Shown piece by piece: positions 40,790 through 48,126 of a stretch of DNA of 52,110 bases. The translations under genes were made by a program, and so were the position numbers. The notes under the pieces were generated by a model. It made no database searches, had not been told where the DNA came from, and saw nothing but the letters and a program-made list of their open reading frames with translations. Source of the stretch: a virus; IMG/VR virus record IMGVR_UViG_3300009528_000003, positions 1 through 52,110 of that record. One strand, given 5' to 3'. Numbering within the stretch: the first letter of the stretch is position 1; each line of letters opens with the position of its first letter.

Positions 40790-40884
40790 AAACCTTTGTG
40801 GGTGATTTCTTGGTTCGTCCACATGTCTCAAGACCCGGCTCGTCGAGAGCCACATCAGGCGAGCCGGGAATAGAACTGGAGTAG
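40786..40884 (+). CDS. Possible micro-gene (32 aa) containing a strong hairpin
   Basis: A 32-codon frame starts in an ATGA overlap with the previous stop. Its second half contains the perfect stem CCCGGCTCG/CGAGCCGGG (40834-40868), so the segment may be an RNA element rather than a gene. Codons give no recognisable protein. Confidence 0.3.
   Translation: MKTFVGDFLVRPHVSRPGSSRATSGEPGIELE
40834..40868 (+). other. 9-bp intergenic hairpin
   Basis: CCCGGCTCG pairs with CGAGCCGGG around a 17-base loop. There is no T-run, so it is not an intrinsic terminator. It lies 20 bases before the ATG at 40889 and may protect or process the early mRNA. Confidence 0.6.
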
Positions 40885-40888
40885 AACA

Positions 40889-41086
40889 ATGGCAAACGCA
40901 AAGCTCGTTACTCTAATAGAGACGACCAGTAAACGTGGGACTGGTAAAGAAGGCGATCCCTATCGTGAAGTGAAAGAGTGGTGGACGTTTGATGGGGAAT
41001 TAGTTGTCGAGTGGGATGAATGGTATGAGGAGGAATTGAGAGTGAAGCGGGATAACAAAAACGAGGGGGCAAGTGATGAAAGTTAA
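40889..41086 (+). CDS. Small conserved-type phage protein (65 aa)
   Basis: The pattern LVTLIETTSKRGTGKEGDPY with REVKEWWTFDGELV matches a common family of short phage proteins ('TKRGxGTxxDPxRxVTxYW') with no known function. It overlaps the next gene by 11 bases. Confidence 0.7.
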   Translation: MANAKLVTLIETTSKRGTGKEGDPYREVKEWWTFDGELVVEWDEWYEEELRVKRDNKNEGASDES

Positions 41087-41267
41087 GGATGTGAAGTTGT
41101 GTGTTAAGGTATGGCATGACGAAATATCTATTTACGATCAAGACGGTAATGTTGTCTTTAGTATTCGTTGGGGGTTTGGTACTGGGCGAAGGAAACCCCA
41201 AGTTATCGCTATCGCCAACCGTCTGTGTGACAGATTCAACGCCGGGCAAGAGGTGAGTGATGGCTGA
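41076..41267 (+). CDS. Hypothetical protein (63 aa)
   Basis: ATG 41076 follows a GGGGGCAAGTG leader inside the previous gene. A beta-hairpin-like N-terminal half (CVKVWHDEISIYDQDGNVVF) precedes a helix (PQVIAIANRLCDRFNAG). Not recognised. Confidence 0.65.
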   Translation: MKVKDVKLCVKVWHDEISIYDQDGNVVFSIRWGFGTGRRKPQVIAIANRLCDRFNAGQEVSDG

Positions 41268-41490
41268 CCCAAGACCCGATGTGTGTCGTGTGATGGCGGA
41301 AAGCCTGTGGGAACACGTATTTATGACGGCGGGTGAGGATGCTATAGACTCAATAGCCGATGCCATCCGCAACCACACTATCGTGCCGGAGATGGTGCGA
41401 TTTCTTGAAGTGGCAGGGCTAAGAGTGGACGATAAAGTTCTCGCTATTCAGATTAGTAGATGTTTGGCTAAGGCAAAAGGGAGGAAGTGA
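41260..41490 (+). CDS. Hypothetical helical protein (76 aa)
   Basis: ATG 41260 with GAGGTGAGTG upstream, overlapping the previous stop by eight bases. All-helical (RVMAESLWEHVFMTAGEDAI, VLAIQISRCLAKAKG). It joins the overlapping early gene chain; no function seen. Confidence 0.65.
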   Translation: MADPRPDVCRVMAESLWEHVFMTAGEDAIDSIADAIRNHTIVPEMVRFLEVAGLRVDDKVLAIQISRCLAKAKGRK

Positions 41491-41702
41491 TGGATGACAC
41501 AGCGACAAAGAAAAAGTCGGTGCAGCCCGCACTAACGCCCGACGAGGCTATTGAGCTTACCAAACATCTGACATTGGAAAATCATGTCTATATTATGGGT
41601 CGTTCTGAGGAACAAGGGATGCACCCCTCAGAAGTGCTACACAATATCATAGACACAAGTCGGAGATTTTACAGGTGTCCGGTGGGGAAGAGGCATGTGT
41701 GA
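41490..41702 (+). CDS. Hypothetical protein (70 aa)
   Basis: Starts in an ATGGATG overlap with AGGAAGTG upstream. The middle LTPDEAIELTKHLTLENHVY plus IIDTSRRFYRC is helical. The C-terminal end overlaps the start of a 31-aa zinc-ribbon gene. Not recognised. Confidence 0.65.
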   Translation: MDDTATKKKSVQPALTPDEAIELTKHLTLENHVYIMGRSEEQGMHPSEVLHNIIDTSRRFYRCPVGKRHV

Positions 41703-41790
41703 TCCTGACAAATGCCCTTGTTGTGGTCATAAATTGCAAGCGGGCGAGTATATCTACTGCAAACGGTGCAGCGATGAGATCAACAGTTAA
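41695..41790 (+). CDS. Mini zinc ribbon (31 aa)
   Basis: MCDPDKCPCCGHKLQAGEYI followed by YCKRCSDEINS has two CxxC pairs (CPCC, CKRC) spaced as a minimal zinc ribbon. GGGGAAGAGG precedes ATG 41695. The intact four-cysteine motif in so short a frame makes it credible. Confidence 0.6.
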   Translation: MCDPDKCPCCGHKLQAGEYIYCKRCSDEINS

Positions 41791-41825
41791 ACGAGAACGA
41801 GGAACAATTTGAAAGGAGATCGGTG

Positions 41826-42137
41826 ATGACAAGGCTGTCGTTCGTTTTATTCTTCTTTGTCTTTATTGGCTTATGTGTTTTACTTTTTGCATTCCTGAAT
41901 CGGGACTCAACGAACCCCGAGGACGAGTGCTACTACGAAATCTACTTTGTCTCAATCGTTGATACCCTCGGTGAAAAAAGAAATGTTCTGGGGGTGAAGT
42001 ATATTAGCGAGCGGGATGGTTACTTAACGCTATATGATACGCTTGACGGCTGGTACATCATTCCTATTCGAGACAATGTAGACTACATTAAATGTACCGT
42101 CACTGACAGCGTAAAGTGTGAGAAGGTGAATGAATGA
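41826..42137 (+). CDS. Membrane-anchored small protein (103 aa)
   Basis: GGAGATCGGTG precedes ATG 41826. One N-terminal membrane helix (LSFVLFFFVFIGLCVLLFAF) is followed by a soluble beta-rich domain (YYEIYFVSIVDTLGEKRNVL). A periplasm-facing domain is likely. Possible roles include superinfection exclusion; no family is recognised. Confidence 0.65.
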   Translation: MTRLSFVLFFFVFIGLCVLLFAFLNRDSTNPEDECYYEIYFVSIVDTLGEKRNVLGVKYISERDGYLTLYDTLDGWYIIPIRDNVDYIKCTVTDSVKCEKVNE

Positions 42138-42373
42138 AACCATGCACCCTTGAAAGAATCAGGCCAGGCCAAGTCTATCGGGTGGAGGAAGCAGCCAAGC
42201 TCACAAGGCTTTATGGCAACAAGTACGGTCTATCTCCAAGCGCAATACGCTCGTGGCACAATATCATAAAAGATGGAAAGCGTTTATTGCCGAGGATTGA
42301 AGACTCGCCAAAGGTGCTGAAGTTCTACGGAAGAGACCTGATAGTGGCTCACAGGCGGGCCGGGAATGGGTAG
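42134..42373 (+). CDS. Hypothetical protein, possible DNA-binding (79 aa)
   Basis: ATGA overlap with the previous gene. The segment RVEEAAKLTRLYGNKYGLSP plus SAIRSWHNIIKDGKRLLP has helix-turn-helix-like spacing and net positive charge. DNA binding is a guess. Confidence 0.55.
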   Translation: MKPCTLERIRPGQVYRVEEAAKLTRLYGNKYGLSPSAIRSWHNIIKDGKRLLPRIEDSPKVLKFYGRDLIVAHRRAGNG

Positions 42374-42396
42374 TTCGTGAAATTGAAGGAGGAGAC

Positions 42397-42579
42397 ATGG
42401 CTTTAAGCAATGACCCACAAAATATAGATGAGCACAACTGGTACTATGAAGAAAAGAAAGGCATTTATATAGTACATGAAGTTATTCAACGTGGTGATTG
42501 TGTGCAATCAGATAAAATTATCATTCCCTGGAAGAATCTAAAACAATCTTTAATAAGAGCAGGTTGGGTAAAAGCATGA
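42397..42579 (+). CDS. Hypothetical protein (60 aa)
   Basis: GGAGGAGAC precedes ATG 42397. Small alpha/beta protein (KKGIYIVHEVIQRGDCVQSD, IPWKNLKQSLIRAGW). It overlaps the next small membrane gene by ATGA. Not recognised. Confidence 0.65.
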   Translation: MALSNDPQNIDEHNWYYEEKKGIYIVHEVIQRGDCVQSDKIIIPWKNLKQSLIRAGWVKA

Positions 42580-42707
42580 ATAGGCTTTGGCGCTTAATGG
42601 AATACCTCGATAGGGAATGGTTCTGGTGGTTGCCCGTTATTACGTTTCTCTATTTCTACGGGCACATAGTCTGGTGGTTTATGAAAGAATTGAACCTTTT
42701 AACGTAA
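42576..42707 (+). CDS. Trp-rich membrane protein (43 aa)
   Basis: ATGA overlap with the previous gene. After a charged amphipathic start (NRLWRLMEYLDREW) comes one hydrophobic aromatic helix (FWWLPVITFLYFYGHIVWWF). It adds to the run of small membrane genes in this operon. Function unknown. Confidence 0.6.
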   Translation: MNRLWRLMEYLDREWFWWLPVITFLYFYGHIVWWFMKELNLLT

Positions 42708-42721
42708 GTGAGGAGTGAAGG

Positions 42722-42856
42722 ATGGACACAACAATCGTGATTGAGGCATGGACAAGCATAATAAGTCCATTAGGATTTATGTGGGCCTTGGTTATGCAGT
42801 CAATCATTGTGGGGGTTGCAATAGCTGTTGGCTATGAGTTTGGAAAACGCAAATAA
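42722..42856 (+). CDS. Small membrane protein (44 aa)
   Basis: GAGGAGTGAAGG precedes ATG 42722. Hydrophobic for most of its length (SIISPLGFMWALVMQSIIVG, VAIAVGYEFG) with a KRK tail, so probably one or two spans with the C-terminus inside. Confidence 0.6.
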   Translation: MDTTIVIEAWTSIISPLGFMWALVMQSIIVGVAIAVGYEFGKRK

Positions 42857-42865
42857 CACGACCCG

Positions 42866-42913
42866 GCATGACGGCACCATGGGATTGTACTGCGTGATCC
42901 CCCGCCGTTATGC
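42866..42913 (+). other. Nested intergenic hairpin
   Basis: The outer stem GCATGACGGC/GCCGTTATGC (10 bp with one G-T pair) encloses an inner GGGAT/ATCCC stem. There is no T-run. It lies about 26 bases before the ATG at 42940. Confidence 0.55.
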
Positions 42914-42939
42914 TTGGTCTAAAGAGAAAGGAATGAGTA

Positions 42940-43515
42940 ATGACTATGGAACAATTAGCTGAGAAGCTGGAGCACGAGGATCGTATTGATCCCGAAACGG
43001 GGGAGTTCTACGATCCCGACTTTGAGGTTCCGTCAGTGTCCCCGCTAACGCCCGATCATTTACCCAAACTGGCAAGACGTATTATTCACGACACTAACCG
43101 CTTGAAGATGATCAAGAAATTCCGAGATGATGAAATCGTTCGGATCAAGGAATGTTGCCTTAATCGGATTCGGGCACTGTATAGCCAAATCGACTATTGC
43201 ACCAACACGCTTGCCAAGTCGTTAGTGTCGTCTTCGGGCGTGGAACTTCCCGGCCTCGGCAGGTTTAAGTTCCGCAAAGGCCGGGAGTACGTAGATGATG
43301 AAGCATACCAGAAGATGACGCCGGAAGAACAGACACGAGTTCAAACCCAGCAGTCCGGTTGCTTCAAGCACAAAACCACAATAACACCGGACAAGACCAT
43401 AATCAAGGCTCGGCTGGAAGATTTCAGGGGTGGCCGGACTGAGGCCAACGTAGAGGGTTTCGAGATCAAGTGTCACCCGGAAATCTTTGAGTTTAAGCCG
43501 GAAGGAGTAGTGTGA
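42940..43515 (+). CDS. Gam/Gp157-like protein (191 aa)
   Basis: AAAGGA precedes ATG 42940. A long helical middle (LPKLARRIIHDTNRLKMIKK ... RIKECCLNRIRALYSQIDYC) leads to a beta unit GLGRFKFRKGREYV, the order seen in Mu Gam/Siphovirus Gp157-type proteins. These are DNA-end-binding or host-nuclease-inhibiting factors. Together with the next gene it suggests a recombination module. Family call by pattern. Confidence 0.55.
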   Translation: MTMEQLAEKLEHEDRIDPETGEFYDPDFEVPSVSPLTPDHLPKLARRIIHDTNRLKMIKKFRDDEIVRIKECCLNRIRALYSQIDYCTNTLAKSLVSSSGVELPGLGRFKFRKGREYVDDEAYQKMTPEEQTRVQTQQSGCFKHKTTITPDKTIIKARLEDFRGGRTEANVEGFEIKCHPEIFEFKPEGVV

Positions 43516-43516
43516 G

Positions 43517-44563
43517 ATGGCAGAACCAAAAGTATTAGAACAAGATGTTAAGACGGGTGGAATGTTGCCGGAGGTTATAACTCCAGCATCTGCGCCAATG
43601 AGACTTGAGCAGATGTCTCAGATGATCGGGTACATGGAGGAGTTCATTAAGAGCCTGCTCAAGCCAGAGGTGGACTTTGGTACTATTCCGGGGACTCAAA
43701 AGCCGACCTTGTACAAGGCTGGGGCGGAAAAGCTCTGCTTGGCCTTTGGTTTGTCCGAAGAGTATGAGATTGTTGCATCCGAAAGAGACCCCTTCAGGGA
43801 ATGGGAATACACGGTCTCTCACTACGATAAAAAACAAAAGCGGCAAATTACAGAAACCAAAAAGACTCGTGGTTACTACTATTTCTCTGCCCGTTGTAAT
43901 CTAATTCACAAGGGAACAGGAGTCGTTTGGGCGAGCCAAATTGGTGACTGCGAATCAACTGAACGTGGCAGGGAAACCGCACCCTCAAACACAATTCTGA
44001 AAATGGCTCAGAAACGTGCCTTTGTCGGTGCTACACTCCATGCGACATTCACGTCTGACCGATTCACCGCCGACATGGACACCTACGACCAGCCAGCTTC
44101 TAAGGGAAAGCCCAAGGGTAAGCCCGCCACACCATCAGACGGAATCCCCAATCCGCTACGGTCAATGAAATCCAAATACGGCTCAGAGAAAAAGCCTTCA
44201 AAGTGTGGGTTCTGTGGTGAATACCACATACTTGAGGACGATCCTATTGTGCAGCATCCGGGAACTGGTAAAGAGGATGACAAACTGGAGGACAAGTGGG
44301 GACACGCCGACTGTTATGCGGCCACCTTTGGCAAGGCAGAACCCGACAAATCAGAGTCAGAACCGGATGAAAGCCCTGACCCTGTGCGTGAGGACGTTAT
44401 CGAGAGCATCTTGGAGCTTGAGAGAAAAGTTTCCCTTGAAGATAAGGCATTCAAGATAGACAAGGCACGCCTGAAAGCACTGGACACTGTAGATTTTGCT
44501 CAGGCCACAAACGATGCCCTTGTTCAGTATTTGGAATCATTGCGGAAACGTGTATCCGCATAA
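43517..44563 (+). CDS. Candidate single-strand annealing/recombination protein (348 aa)
   Basis: The core has KPEVDFGTIPGTQKPTLYKA, GAEKLCLAFGLSEEYEIV and APSNTILKMAQKRAFVGATL, an arrangement common in phage ERF/RecT/Rad52-like proteins of recombination modules. A C-terminal zinc knuckle (CGFCGEYH ... HADCY, about residues 232-269) and an acidic tail follow. Its neighbours are the Gam-like protein, replication genes and a RuvC-like nuclease. Annealing activity is inference. Confidence 0.5.
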   Translation: MAEPKVLEQDVKTGGMLPEVITPASAPMRLEQMSQMIGYMEEFIKSLLKPEVDFGTIPGTQKPTLYKAGAEKLCLAFGLSEEYEIVASERDPFREWEYTVSHYDKKQKRQITETKKTRGYYYFSARCNLIHKGTGVVWASQIGDCESTERGRETAPSNTILKMAQKRAFVGATLHATFTSDRFTADMDTYDQPASKGKPKGKPATPSDGIPNPLRSMKSKYGSEKKPSKCGFCGEYHILEDDPIVQHPGTGKEDDKLEDKWGHADCYAATFGKAEPDKSESEPDESPDPVREDVIESILELERKVSLEDKAFKIDKARLKALDTVDFAQATNDALVQYLESLRKRVSA

Positions 44564-44652
44564 GCGGAGAAGCCGGTGGAGCTGGTGAGTTCCTTTTGGT
44601 CAACCTCCTTTTAGGGCTTACCGCTCCGCCAGTGAAAAGAAAGGAATAAAAG

Positions 44653-44796
44653 ATGAGTCTTGATGGAGACTTTAATTCTGCACAAAAACGGATATTGATA
44701 GTGAATACATTGTTGGCATTGATTCGTTATTGCCTATTTGGTTTTAGTATTTGCGTTTTTTACAAAGTAGCAATGGCAATAGTTGACAAAATATGA
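44653..44796 (+). CDS. Small membrane protein (47 aa)
   Basis: AAGGAATAAAAG precedes ATG 44653. Polar start then hydrophobic helices (ILIVNTLLALIRYCLFGFSI plus CVFYKVAMAIV). It lies between two non-coding hairpin segments. Function unknown. Confidence 0.55.
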   Translation: MSLDGDFNSAQKRILIVNTLLALIRYCLFGFSICVFYKVAMAIVDKI

Positions 44797-44801
44797 AAAA
44801 C

Positions 44802-44872
44802 GACCGGAGTGTCGATACACAATTCCTCCCTGTTGTGTATTTCATATCTAACATCATACTCGCACTCCGGTC
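44802..44872 (+). other. Two-tier hairpin, possible ncRNA or processing element
   Basis: The perfect 10-bp outer stem GACCGGAGTG (44802-44811)/CACTCCGGTC (44863-44872) encloses a perfect 8-bp inner stem ATACACAA/TTGTGTAT (44815-44840). The inner loop exposes TTCCTCCCTG, complementary to a Shine-Dalgarno sequence. TTTAAG follows, a weak terminator tail at best. It lies 20 bases before the next ATG. Confidence 0.65.
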
Positions 44873-44891
44873 TTTAAGAAAGGAGTAAACA

Positions 44892-45074
44892 ATGTCTCTT
44901 GCTTTAGCATTCTTTTATGCTGGCATCGGCCTCTTGATTGGTTCGCTCTATGGATACTATGTATTTACATCTGGTTGGTCTATACTAAGCAATATAGCAG
45001 CGTATATTGTCTTTGCAGTTCTTGTGTGTCGCTTTAAGAGGTGGCGACTTCGGCGGAGGAGCCATGAACGATAA
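44892..45074 (+). CDS. Two-span membrane protein (60 aa)
   Basis: AAAGGAG precedes ATG 44892. Two hydrophobic segments (LALAFFYAGIGLLIGSLYGY and WSILSNIAAYIVFAVLVCRF) are followed by a very basic C-terminus (KRWRLRRRSHER). Topology resembles small holin-like proteins, but the early-operon location argues against lysis. Confidence 0.6.
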   Translation: MSLALAFFYAGIGLLIGSLYGYYVFTSGWSILSNIAAYIVFAVLVCRFKRWRLRRRSHER

Positions 45075-45303
45075 TCCCATAGTCGGCGTCCTCGCTGCGG
45101 CCACGAGAGATCACCTGCTGATAGATGTCCAACTTCATATAACTTTGTGTGACCGAAGCCCAAAGGGTAAAGTGTTGTGTGAAAGAGATGCTCGCAAATC
45201 TTTAGCATCCGTTCTAAATGTTTTTAACACATGGGAACGATCAACCAGAAAGTGTAAGTGGTGCGTAAAGAAACGGGAAAAGAGGCAAGCGGAGGTTGTG
45301 TGA
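45064..45303 (+). CDS. Hypothetical basic protein (79 aa)
   Basis: Starts inside the previous gene with GGCGGAGGAGCC upstream. A helical N-terminal region is followed by SVLNVFNTWERSTRKCKWCV with a CKWC pair and a basic tail. Perhaps nucleic-acid binding; not recognised. Confidence 0.55.
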   Translation: MNDNPIVGVLAAATRDHLLIDVQLHITLCDRSPKGKVLCERDARKSLASVLNVFNTWERSTRKCKWCVKKREKRQAEVV

Positions 45304-45305
45304 GT

Positions 45306-45638
45306 ATGTATCAACAACAATTAGCAGCACAGGAATGGTGGCGGGCGCAAGTTGGGCTGGGACTTGGTGGTTTGCTTGGTGGTTTGTTCCCGTCTTCAAT
45401 GCCAGCAATGCCTGAAGATCAGAGGTGTTTAGCCCCATCACAATTACAAAGCGGTCTGGGTCATGTTAGCTGGAGAGACTTGATTAACCAAGCCATAACG
45501 ATAGCTGATAGAGAAAAGTTGTTTGATATGATGAAGATCTCAGATTTAACTATAGAAAATCAGCGACTACAAGCAATCGTAGAAAAGCCGGATTGGTGTG
45601 AACTATTTGAAAGGAAGGAGGCTGGAGATTTAAGATGA
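45306..45638 (+). CDS. Hypothetical protein with Gly/Leu-rich segment (110 aa)
   Basis: The start at 45306 (MYQQQLAAQEWWRAQ...) is preferred; an earlier start would extend into the previous gene. A glycine/leucine-rich hydrophobic stretch (VGLGLGGLLGGLF) may insert in a membrane or fold as a linker. The C-terminal half is helical. It overlaps the second homing endonuclease by ATGA. Confidence 0.55.
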   Translation: MYQQQLAAQEWWRAQVGLGLGGLLGGLFPSSMPAMPEDQRCLAPSQLQSGLGHVSWRDLINQAITIADREKLFDMMKISDLTIENQRLQAIVEKPDWCELFERKEAGDLR

Positions 45639-46135
45639 AAAGAATATCGTTGACTCAAGATAAAATGGCATTGGTAGATGACATAGATTATGAATCTCTT
45701 AAATGTTTCAGATGGTGTGCGGCTAAAGGTCGTTGTTGTTACTATGCTGTAAGAAGTATTAAAACATCAGATTCCAAATGGCTAACTACCCGTATGCACC
45801 GAGTTATCCTTAATGCACCATATGGGATAGAGGTTGACCACCGCAACGGGAATGGTCTTGATAATCGTAGGTGCAACTTGCGTTTATGTACTCGTACTGA
45901 AAATGGTAGACATCAAAGGCTATTATCAGCTAACAAAACCGGCTTTAAGGGGGTAAGCAAAACAAGGCAAAATCTTAAAAAACCATTTTATGTAAGCATA
46001 AAGGTAAACCTCCGAAGCATAAATCTTGGATATTATCGAACATCAGGGGCTGCCGCACGAGCCTACGATATAGCGGCAATCAAGTACCATGATAGGTTTG
46101 CACTGACAAACAAAATGCTTGGACTCTTATCCTAA
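45635..46135 (+). CDS. HNH homing endonuclease with AP2 domain (copy 2)
   Basis: 166 aa. RMHRVILNAPYGIEVDHRNG and LDNRRCNLRLCTRTEN form the HNH site. The AP2 part has TGFKGVSKTRQN, INLGYYRTSGAAARAYDIAA and DRFALTNKMLGL. It shares architecture and closing sequence (FALTNK..LGL) with copy 1 but is clearly diverged and shorter. It is inserted as an ATGA-coupled gene in the early operon. Confidence 0.88.
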   Translation: MKRISLTQDKMALVDDIDYESLKCFRWCAAKGRCCYYAVRSIKTSDSKWLTTRMHRVILNAPYGIEVDHRNGNGLDNRRCNLRLCTRTENGRHQRLLSANKTGFKGVSKTRQNLKKPFYVSIKVNLRSINLGYYRTSGAAARAYDIAAIKYHDRFALTNKMLGLLS

Positions 46136-46149
46136 AAAGGAGAAATGAA

Positions 46150-46338
46150 ATGGCTAAAAAGCAAAAGAGAATTGAAGTAGGGTGGGCCATGATGCGTCTT
46201 AACAAGGCGGGGAATTGGAAGCGGGAATTTTTTAAGACAACAAGAACTGATGCTGTTTCATGGTATGGTTTTCGTGACTACGACAGGGGCCGCCGTGCCG
46301 GTACGCTGAAGGTCAAGAAAGCGTACGTCACGATGTAA
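46150..46338 (+). CDS. Hypothetical basic protein (62 aa)
   Basis: AAGGAGAAATGAA precedes ATG 46150. Short, basic, with strands VGWAMMRLNKAGNWKREFFK and GTLKVKKAYVTM. No family is recognised. Confidence 0.6.
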   Translation: MAKKQKRIEVGWAMMRLNKAGNWKREFFKTTRTDAVSWYGFRDYDRGRRAGTLKVKKAYVTM

Positions 46339-46354
46339 TCGTAATGGAGACACA

Positions 46355-46708
46355 ATGGCCTGTAAACTGACAGACAAGTCTCACATCAAAGTGTGTTCAA
46401 CATCCCTAAAGACTTGGGAGTCGCATTGCGCTATATGCGACTATGGGTTGAATCCAACCTGTCCGGTCTGTGGCAAGCAGGTCGAGCAGATCGTCTCTGG
46501 AATAGGTGTGATGTATGCCTGCCCTGATGCATGGGGCAGAGACATAATCTGCATATCAAAGACAGGATATTATCATATCAGTGAGACCGACAAGGCGGTG
46601 GCCGAGTGGAATGCGCTGGCGAACATAAGCCGACTCAAGCTCTGGGCGTTACGTATCCGGCGTTTATTGGCTATTGGAAAAAGAAGGAATTGCAAACATA
46701 GACACTGA
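46355..46708 (+). CDS. Lar-like restriction-alleviation zinc protein (117 aa)
   Basis: The middle has two CxxC-type pairs (CAICDY; CPVCGK), then VMYACPDAWGRDIICISKTG and DKAVAEWNALANI. The zinc knuckle, a second Cys site and a final A..WN is the Lar-type signature (CPFCG...C..C...A...WN). Lar proteins reduce type I restriction of phage DNA by stimulating host modification. It lies directly before a DNA methyltransferase gene, a consistent anti-restriction pair. Confidence 0.6.
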   Translation: MACKLTDKSHIKVCSTSLKTWESHCAICDYGLNPTCPVCGKQVEQIVSGIGVMYACPDAWGRDIICISKTGYYHISETDKAVAEWNALANISRLKLWALRIRRLLAIGKRRNCKHRH

Positions 46709-46740
46709 GGTCGTGTTTGAATGAACAAGGATGTTAATAG

Positions 46741-48109
46741 ATGCGGTGGCCTGACGATTTCATAAACTCTGTAATACAGGGGGACGCCATCGAAACCATG
46801 AAAGGGATACCGGCGGGTGTGGTGCAGTGTTGTGTCACCAGCCCGCCATATTGACTGGGGCTTACGTGATTATGGTACGGCTCAATGGGAAGGTGGAGAT
46901 ATGGAATGTTCCCATGTCGAATTATCTAACTTGAAGCGCGATTGCTCTGGGGGTGTTGGTGGCGGAAGAGATAAGGGTACAAGGGGACAACAACCATCAA
47001 GCACAGCATCAACGATACAGTATAGGGAACTATGTGCCAAGTGTGGTGCCCGGCGCATCGACAATCAGATAGGTCTCGAGAAATCGCCAGAGGAATACGT
47101 AGCCAAAATGGTCGAAGTCTTCCGTGAAGTCCGGCGAATCCTTAGAGACGATGGAACGCTGTGGTTGAATATGGGGGATCGTCATGCAAGTCAGGGTGGG
47201 CCAGTAAAAGAGGAGTTCAAAAGCATTTTGGGATGTTCGGATGCTATGATAATTGCTTCTAAATATGACAAGTCTCGTAAGATCGCTGACAGATTCCCCG
47301 GCCTCAAACCCAAAGACCTCTGCATGATCCCCGCCCGTGTAGCTCTTGCGCTTCAGGCCGACGGATGGTGGCTCCGCTCGGTGATCATCTGGCACAAGCC
47401 GTCCTGTATGCCGGAGAGCGTGACCGACAGACCGACAACGGCGCATGAGTACGTCTATCTACTCGCTAAAAGCGAATCCTACTATTACGATGCGGATGCG
47501 ATTAGGGAAAGCAGTATTGATCCTGAAAGCATAAGTGGCCGGAGGCCTCGCAACCCTCGCCAGGCCGACCAATCCGGCGACAAGTTACTGGTTCAAAATA
47601 TATGGAAAATAACGGAACCAATTCCATACCGCAACAAGCGCACCGTCTGGACGATAAACCCTGAGCCGACACCATACGCCCACTTTGCCACATTCCCACA
47701 GCGACTCGTGGAGCCTTGTATTATGGCGGGCACGTCCGAGAAGGGCAACTGCGGCAAGTGTGGGAAGCCGTGGAAAAGAGTAATAGAGCATATCGCTGGT
47801 AAGCATAGTGAACAAGCGAGCAAGTATCAGCGGACGAAATCAGCCGGGATACAAAGTGGGGGTCTGGATACAACAACAATAGGAGGGAAAGCTGGATACA
47901 ATAAGACAACCGGCTGGCAACCATCCTGTGATTGCGGCGTTGATCCTGTGCCGCCGATTGTCCTTGACCCCTTCTCTGGTTCGGGCACGGTCGGTGTGGT
48001 GGCCAAGAAATTGCAGCGAAAGTACGTCTTGATAGACCTGAACGCTGAGTACAACGAGAAGATCGCCAAGCCACGGCTTGCTCAGTGTGAAATAGAGCTT
48101 GCATTATGA
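46741..48109 (+). pseudogene. DNA methyltransferase (beta-class N6A/N4C), frameshifted at motif IV
   Basis: The frame from ATG 46741 (MRWPDDFINSVIQGDAIETM...) reads to TSPPY and stops at TGA 46852. The following frame (+1) continues DWGLRDYGTAQWEG to 48109. Skipping one base at 46852 joins them into a roughly 455-aa enzyme with motif IV (SPPY) first and the SAM-binding motif I (DPFSGSGTVGVV) near the end, the beta-class order. A GTG at 46817 could start the second part but lacks motif IV. It is a mutation, an assembly error or a programmed shift. Confidence 0.8.
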
Positions 48110-48126
48110 CAAGGATGGTTGAGTAG

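Noticed and set aside
46849-46855. A firm call of RF2-style programmed frameshifting
   Set aside because: The UGA-C context fits, but the UAU slip codon re-pairs poorly and no upstream stimulatory Shine-Dalgarno is present. It is kept only as a possibility.
46817-48109. The GTG-initiated frame as an intact short methyltransferase
   Set aside because: It would lack the catalytic SPPY motif, which lies in the other frame just upstream. The two parts are better read as one disrupted gene.
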